Positions 4,340 to 7,495 of a stretch of 7,495 bases of DNA are shown here, piece after piece (the first letter of the stretch is position 1; every line of letters starts with the position of its first letter). The translations under genes were made by a program, and so were the position numbers. This stretch comes from Planctomycetales bacterium. Lineage in GTDB: Bacteria; 4484-113; JAFGCY01. The stretch is taken from assembly GCA_024645305.1 (NCBI GenBank), contig JAHEFU010000140.1:1-7495 (forward strand), read 5' to 3'. The notes under the pieces are model-generated. The model saw only the letters and a program-made list of their open reading frames with translations. It did not search any database and had not been told where the DNA came from.

Positions 4340-6928
4340 CTACGCGTCCTTCTTGGGGGGATCCTTCTGCGGCTCTGTTTTCTGGGCGGGGTCCTCAGGC
4401 TCGGGATCTTCCGCAGGCTTGTCAGGATCATCCGTGGGATCCTCAGTGGGTTCCTCGCCCGCCGGTTCGTCAGCTGCAGGTTCATCCCCGGTGGCACTGC
4501 CCTTGTCACCTGATTCAGCTGCCTTCTCAGCGGCAGCCTCCTTCTCGGCATCACTCTGGGCCCGACCCAGGACTCCGTCACCGGTGGTTCCGCCGCCTGT
4601 GGTGTCTCCGCCGGTGGTGGTGCCGCCCGTTGTGGTTCCACCTGTCGTGGTGCCACCGGTTGTGGTCCCTCCGGTTGTCGTGCCGCCCGTTGGTGTTCCA
4701 CCGCTAGGTGTTCCGCCTGTGTTGTTCCCTCCGGACGGACGAGATGTGCCGCCCCCGGAACTCAGGAAGCCCGCATCCTGGTTGAAGCCCGTGCTTGTAT
4801 TGAATTGGCTGCCGGTATTGCCTGTCTGGCTGTTTGCAGCCTGGCTGCCCGTAGTACCCTGTCCGGTCGGAGCCTGTGCTCCAGGAGGCACGCGGTTTCC
4901 CGTCGGCGCGGCTCCCGCTTCAGTGCCGGGGGTGTTCTTGCGCTCATAGTTCGGCAGATCCGGGGGCATGGTTGTAGTCGTGCGCCAGGGCGGCAGGTTC
5001 AGTGGTAGTGGCAGAATGTTCTCGCCGTCCTTGTTCAGGATGTAACGGGCACTTGTATCCATCACCATGGACAGCTGGCTTTCCTCCGCATCAGCCAGGT
5101 CTTCCTTGGCCTTGAACTTGATGTAGACCAGCGGTCCGTCGCCTGAGGGTTCTGACAGCATCGTGTTGCTGTCAACCGCCAGCAGGACCTTGCCTTCATC
5201 CTTGTTGGGCTGGGCGTAGTAGATGCTGGCATCACTGAAGTCGTCGAAGAACTCGCCCAGTTCTGCATCGCGGAAGCTGAGCTTCGTGTTGTCATATGAC
5301 AGTGTGAAGAGTCCCTTGTCAAAATCGGGCAGGTTGCTGCCATCTATGCGGACATAGACGGACTCATCCTCGCGCACCACATCCGGGAAATCCTTGGAGA
5401 GTTCCACTTCCGGATCGCGCAGGCGCACCTCGACCTCCAGCTTGCGGGCTTCGGTGACGTATTCATCGTGGTACATCGCACGCACGAAGATGTTGACCGT
5501 TCCCGGACGGCGTGGAGTCCACTCAATGTAGGGATCATCCGTGATGATGGAGTAGCGCTCGTAGCTCTCTTCTTCCAGCAGGGGTTCTTCATCGTCATAG
5601 TCTGCGCCGTATCCGCCCAGGCCTCGTCGGCGGGGCTCAGTGTCATCCTCCTGCCAGTCCTGGTACTCGTATCGCAGGCCGCGGCTGTCCCTTTCCGCAT
5701 TGCGGGAGCCGGCGCTGGGAGCCGGCAGCTCCTCGCCGAGCTGTTCCTCAAGCAGGGCAGTCGCATTCTCGATGGACTTGTCAACGACATTCCCGGCAAC
5801 AGTATTGTCTCGCCGGTTGCCTTCATCGTCAATCACGGCCTGGCCGGCGATGACCATGTGGCGCATGATCATCCCATCACCAATGGCACCATCGCGCTGA
5901 CTATTGCCTAGATCCTCAATGTCGTCCCAATTCCGCAGCTTGTCGTCTATTGCCTTGAAGGTGATGGCATCATCAGCCGTGAGCGGTTCATTGTTGCCGA
6001 GCTTCTGCAGGATCTGGATGAATTCCGGCGGGAAGGACTGGCCGTTGGGCCACCTGTCCAGTCCCTGGGGAATGATCGAGGGAAAGATCTCACCATTGAG
6101 GTCGTATTCGTATTCACTGGTCAACGTGTCATTGACGTTATAGCCGCGGGGCTTGTCGCCACTGTCTTCCGTCTTGGTTCCGCTATCCTGCTGCGTACCA
6201 CCGGTGCCCGTGTTCTGCGTATTTCCGGAACCTGACCCAGTGCCACCTACATTGCTGAACAGATCCTGATCCTGGTTATTCTGGGGGGGGGCAGTGTCAG
6301 CCTCGGAGCCCTTGGGCACACCGGCTGCATTGAGGTTCTGCTGGTTGCCGGAGGTATTGGCAGCAGCCTGCTGCTGACCACCACTGGCGGGCTGGCCTCC
6401 AGCTGGCGGCTGGCCACCGGCGACTGGCTGCTGGGCGCCGGGAGGGTTAGCAACGGCCTGCATGTCCCCGGGTTGTTCAGTTAATGCACCATCGGTGGGC
6501 TGTTCCACCAGGGGTACCGCTGCTTCCGGCTGGGCTTTGTTGTACTCATCCTCGACGAGCGTGCGCAGTCTGCCACGGTCAGCTTCCGCAACCGGGAAGA
6601 AGTCTCCATTGCCGATGGACCATTCATACTCGAGGTCACGGCCATCGGGATTGTCATCCACGACCCAGACGAAGTAGTCCTCGCCGGGGTAGATGTCACC
6701 CTCTTCCATGCCGACGATCATCAGGGTGATCGGCGGGTCTCCCAGCTCTCCGGCTTCCGCCAGCTGCTGGTTGTTCTGTGTATTCGCTGAGCGGGTCTGG
6801 TCGCGGTATGTCGAATCATAGCTACTGTTGGTATTGATGTTCGACGTGGGGGAGTTGCTGCTGGTACATGCGCCGAAAACGGCGGCGGATACCATCACAC
6901 CCACAGCAAGATACCTGAGAATTTTCAC
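4340..6928 (-). CDS. Large multidomain lipoprotein with PKD-like halves, shared WPNG module and cohesin-like domain
   Basis: I do not recognise this 862-residue protein as a named family. A lipoprotein signal (KILRYL, hydrophobic core, VFGA|C) puts the lipidated Cys at 21. Then, in order: a Ser/Asn/Thr linker; an Ig/PKD-like first half (66-113, with LEYEWSIGNGDF); a Pro/Gly/Gln/Asn-rich stretch (133-258); a module also found in the neighbouring lipoprotein (293-344); a Glu/Asp/Tyr-rich linker (about 420-457); a strand-rich segment with IEWTPRRPGTVNIFV that looks like the second half of a PKD-like fold (459-503); a cohesin-like domain (508-628) with FTLSYDNTKLSF, then GKVLLAV and GPLVYIKFKA; nine TGGTT-type repeats (737-781); and a Pro/Glu/Asp tail ending KKDA. 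The GTG at 6928 is chosen because GGAAGG stands 7 nt upstream and it begins the signal peptide directly; an in-frame ATG at 6979 would prefix 17 polar residues. It probably acts as an envelope-anchored scaffold or adhesion protein (inference). It lies 169 bp downstream of the other lipoprotein gene. Confidence 0.85.
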   Translation of the reverse strand: MKILRYLAVGVMVSAAVFGACTSSNSPTSNINTNSSYDSTYRDQTRSANTQNNQQLAEAGELGDPPITLMIVGMEEGDIYPGEDYFVWVVDDNPDGRDLEYEWSIGNGDFFPVAEADRGRLRTLVEDEYNKAQPEAAVPLVEQPTDGALTEQPGDMQAVANPPGAQQPVAGGQPPAGGQPASGGQQQAAANTSGNQQNLNAAGVPKGSEADTAPPQNNQDQDLFSNVGGTGSGSGNTQNTGTGGTQQDSGTKTEDSGDKPRGYNVNDTLTSEYEYDLNGEIFPSIIPQGLDRWPNGQSFPPEFIQILQKLGNNEPLTADDAITFKAIDDKLRNWDDIEDLGNSQRDGAIGDGMIMRHMVIAGQAVIDDEGNRRDNTVAGNVVDKSIENATALLEEQLGEELPAPSAGSRNAERDSRGLRYEYQDWQEDDTEPRRRGLGGYGADYDDEEPLLEEESYERYSIITDDPYIEWTPRRPGTVNIFVRAMYHDEYVTEARKLEVEVRLRDPEVELSKDFPDVVREDESVYVRIDGSNLPDFDKGLFTLSYDNTKLSFRDAELGEFFDDFSDASIYYAQPNKDEGKVLLAVDSNTMLSEPSGDGPLVYIKFKAKEDLADAEESQLSMVMDTSARYILNKDGENILPLPLNLPPWRTTTTMPPDLPNYERKNTPGTEAGAAPTGNRVPPGAQAPTGQGTTGSQAANSQTGNTGSQFNTSTGFNQDAGFLSSGGGTSRPSGGNNTGGTPSGGTPTGGTTTGGTTTGGTTTGGTTTGGTTTGGDTTGGGTTGDGVLGRAQSDAEKEAAAEKAAESGDKGSATGDEPAADEPAGEEPTEDPTDDPDKPAEDPEPEDPAQKTEPQKDPPKKDA
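4586..4720 (-). repeat. Nine 15-bp units encoding a TGGTT pentapeptide array
   Basis: Inside the large lipoprotein gene, nine consecutive five-codon units read TGGTP, SGGTP, five TGGTT, TGGDT and TGGGT. Codon third positions vary between units (the plus strand alternates ccgccggtg, ccgcccgtt, ccacctgtc and similar), so the peptide is better conserved than the DNA. That suggests selection on the Gly/Thr linker rather than very recent slippage. It separates the cohesin-like domain from the acidic tail and is probably a flexible or O-glycosylatable stalk (inference). Confidence 0.9.
5045..5407 (-). other. Cohesin-like domain coding segment within the large lipoprotein
   Basis: About 120 residues run from EVELSKDFPDVV to MDTSAR. 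The order matches the cohesin fold: an opening strand (VREDESVYVRIDG), a strand with FTLSYDNTKLSF resembling the cohesin F-x-L-x-YDP-x-x-L motif, an AELGEFF turn, GKVLLAVDS, then GPLVYIKFKAKEDL resembling the G-x-L-x-x-I-x-F-x-V motif near the cohesin end. Cohesins bind dockerins in cellulosomes but also occur in unrelated surface proteins. No dockerin or glycoside hydrolase is seen here. Confidence 0.6.
5897..6052 (-). repeat. WPNG-GNSQ module, copy in the large lipoprotein
   Basis: These 52 residues (293-344 of the protein) run WPNG, FPPEF, LTADDAITF, WDDIEDLGNSQ. They match the module in the neighbouring lipoprotein (7110-7265) without a gap at 33 of 52 positions. The DNA at the start of the two modules is also close: 29 of 33 bases agree between 6020-6052 and 7233-7265. 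The flanks upstream (GEIFPSIIP here, GEFMTVIP there) also look related. Confidence 0.9.
6283..6291 (-). repeat. Homopolymer of nine C (coding strand) in the large lipoprotein gene
   Basis: Nine G on plus, so nine C in the coding strand, span the codons for A-P-P-Q at about residues 213-216. Loss of one C would shift into a frame that ends at a TAG at 6249-6247, a dozen or so codons on and before the shared module and the cohesin-like domain. The length is in the range where slippage is plausible, but nothing here shows that it varies. Confidence 0.8.
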
Positions 6929-6935
6929 AGTTTCG

Positions 6936-6941
6936 CCTTCC
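6936..6941 (-). promoter_or_regulatory. Shine-Dalgarno deciding the GTG start of the large lipoprotein
   Basis: On the minus strand GGAAGG precedes GTG (6928-6926) by 7 nt. The more upstream ATG at 6979 has no comparable site and would spoil the N-terminus of the signal peptide. Confidence 0.7.
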
Positions 6942-6987
6942 GGTTCATTAAGTTTGTCCCTGCCGTTCACATGGAACATGACGCCTT

Positions 6988-6999
6988 GCCCCGCGGGGC
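6988..6999. other. Perfect 12-bp palindrome GCCCCGCGGGGC between the lipoprotein genes
   Basis: A perfect GC-only palindrome lies about 60 bp upstream of the large lipoprotein start. It has no T tract, so it is not a standard terminator. It could be an operator or the foot of a leader hairpin, or have no function. Confidence 0.35.
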
Positions 7000-7014
7000 T
7001 GTTCAGCGTAGGAC

Positions 7015-7020
7015 ACTATA
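7015..7020 (-). promoter_or_regulatory. Possible -10 element upstream of the large lipoprotein
   Basis: TATAGT on the minus strand matches five of six of TATAAT in an AT-rich patch of an otherwise GC-rich gap. No convincing -35 element stands 16-18 bp before it, so the call is weak. The gene may instead be read from the upstream lipoprotein's promoter. Confidence 0.25.
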
Positions 7021-7029
7021 TACTATCAA

Positions 7030-7067
7030 GCAGCGGCCTGTTCTCCCAGCCCTTTGGAACAAGCTGC
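7030..7067 (-). other. Imperfect inverted repeat after the upstream lipoprotein stop
   Basis: On the minus strand GCAGC-TTGTTC and GAACA-GGCC-GCTGC can pair as two 5-bp stems with an internal loop and a 13-nt apical loop, about 30 nt after the TAG at 7100-7098. There is no U tract, so it is at most a weak attenuator or an mRNA-end structure. Confidence 0.3.
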
Positions 7068-7097
7068 GCCATTTTCGGGTGAAATTGCCTGCTGCGC

Positions 7098-7495
7098 CTA
7101 GGAATCAGCCTGGCTGTTACCGATGGCCTCAATCTCATCCCAGACTCGCCATTTACTATCGAAGGCCCGGAAGGTGATCCTGTCGTCCTCCGTCAGTGGC
7201 TCCCCGGACTCCAGCTTGCGTATGATTTCCAGGAATTCAGGCGGGAATGGCTCGCCGTTGGGCCAGGCGGTGGCATCCTCAGGGATGACTGTCATGAATT
7301 CACCAAGCTGCCGCTGTGGCAGTTCGCCGGCTTCCGGATTGCCAACCGGACTGGCTGGATCAAAGTCACTCGAAGCAGGTCCCGCTGCTGAATCCAGCTG
7401 TTCCTGGCTGGCCGGAATTCTGTCAGTTTCAATGATCTTCACTTGGTCTCTGTCATTGCGCTGGCATCCCGAGATGAGAAACAGGATTGCCAGAG
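7098..7495 (-). CDS. Lipoprotein sharing the WPNG module (5' end outside window)
   Basis: I do not recognise this as a named family. From the right edge the frame reads LAILFLISGCQRND, the end of a lipoprotein signal peptide with lipobox ISGC and the lipidated Cys at bases 7466-7464, so the start codon lies just outside the window. The in-frame GTG at 7442 comes after the lipobox and is not the start. The mature part is about 122 residues: a short polar, Asp/Pro/Ala-rich linker, then GEFMTVIP and the 52-residue WPNG-to-GNSQ module (7265-7110), ending almost at once with ADS and TAG. It is therefore a small tethered carrier of this one module, with no Ig-like or cohesin-like domains. The large lipoprotein that has the same module lies 169 bp downstream on the same strand, so joint expression and a related envelope role are likely (inference). 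Confidence 0.85.
   Translation of the reverse strand, partial: LAILFLISGCQRNDRDQVKIIETDRIPASQEQLDSAAGPASSDFDPASPVGNPEAGELPQRQLGEFMTVIPEDATAWPNGEPFPPEFLEIIRKLESGEPLTEDDRITFRAFDSKWRVWDEIEAIGNSQADS
7110..7265 (-). repeat. WPNG-GNSQ module, copy in the small lipoprotein
   Basis: Second copy of the module at 5897-6052. Fixed positions include WPNG, FPPEF, EPLT, DD, ITF, W-D and IE, and the final GNSQ. The segment is rich in Trp, Phe, acidic residues and Lys and lacks Cys, so it is likely a small folded, mostly helical domain rather than a linker (inference). Confidence 0.9.

Noticed and set aside
4586..4720. CRISPR-like or tandem noncoding repeat
   Set aside because: The 15-bp units are contiguous, lack spacers and translate to a clean pentapeptide array in frame with the lipoprotein.
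4353..4949. Plus-strand open frame rich in Val, Pro, Ser and Gly
   Set aside because: It is the complement of the TGGTT repeat and acidic tail of the large lipoprotein. Repetitive low-complexity DNA stays open in several frames.
5897..6052. The shared module read as a dockerin partner for the cohesin-like domain
   Set aside because: EPLT-x-DD faintly recalls the second half of a dockerin calcium loop, but the Asp/Asn ligands at loop positions 1, 3 and 5 are absent and there is no duplicated loop.
6929..6979. ATG start at 6979 for the large lipoprotein
   Set aside because: It adds 17 polar residues before the signal peptide and lacks a ribosome site. The GTG at 6928 has GGAAGG 7 nt upstream.

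Overview
The window comes from a moderately GC-rich bacterium that makes lysine and cell-wall diaminopimelate by the Asd/DapA route and carries Sec-exported lipoproteins. The phylum cannot be fixed from these genes. The EF-G paralogue and the cohesin-bearing lipoprotein are of kinds I associate with several environmental phyla, so I make no taxonomic claim beyond Bacteria, probably diderm.

Layout. Plus strand, 1-2070: a tight run of three genes. These are the 3' end of asd (aspartate-semialdehyde dehydrogenase), dapA (4-hydroxy-tetrahydrodipicolinate synthase), and a sirtuin-type NAD-dependent protein deacylase that has lost its zinc-binding cysteines. The gaps are only 4 nt, so this is very likely one transcript. 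After a 124-bp gap with a plausible promoter and a strong Shine-Dalgarno, positions 2195-4273 encode a full-length EF-G-type translational GTPase. It belongs to the divergent paralogue class rather than canonical EF-G, with altered G2, G3, G4 and G5 motifs. A clear bidirectional hairpin terminator (4289-4319) separates it from the converging minus-strand genes.

Minus strand, 7495-4340: two tandem lipoprotein genes. The upstream one runs off the right edge; its signal-peptide end and lipobox are visible, but its start codon is not. The downstream one encodes an 862-residue multidomain lipoprotein. In order it has a lipobox, the first half of an Ig/PKD-like domain, a Pro/Gly/Gln/Asn-rich region, a compact WPNG...FPPEF...WD-IE-GNSQ module, an acidic linker, an apparent second half of the Ig/PKD-like domain, a cohesin-like domain, a nine-unit TGGTT pentapeptide repeat, and a Pro/Glu/Asp-rich tail.

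The most interesting signal is that both lipoproteins contain the same ~52-residue module (33 of 52 residues identical). I do not recognise it as a named family. The pair may be a duplicated component of a cell-envelope system. The large protein also carries a run of nine C (coding strand) upstream of the module and cohesin-like domain, which could allow slippage. No RNA genes, CRISPR arrays or insertion sequences are visible, and no gene-free stretch exceeds 300 bases.
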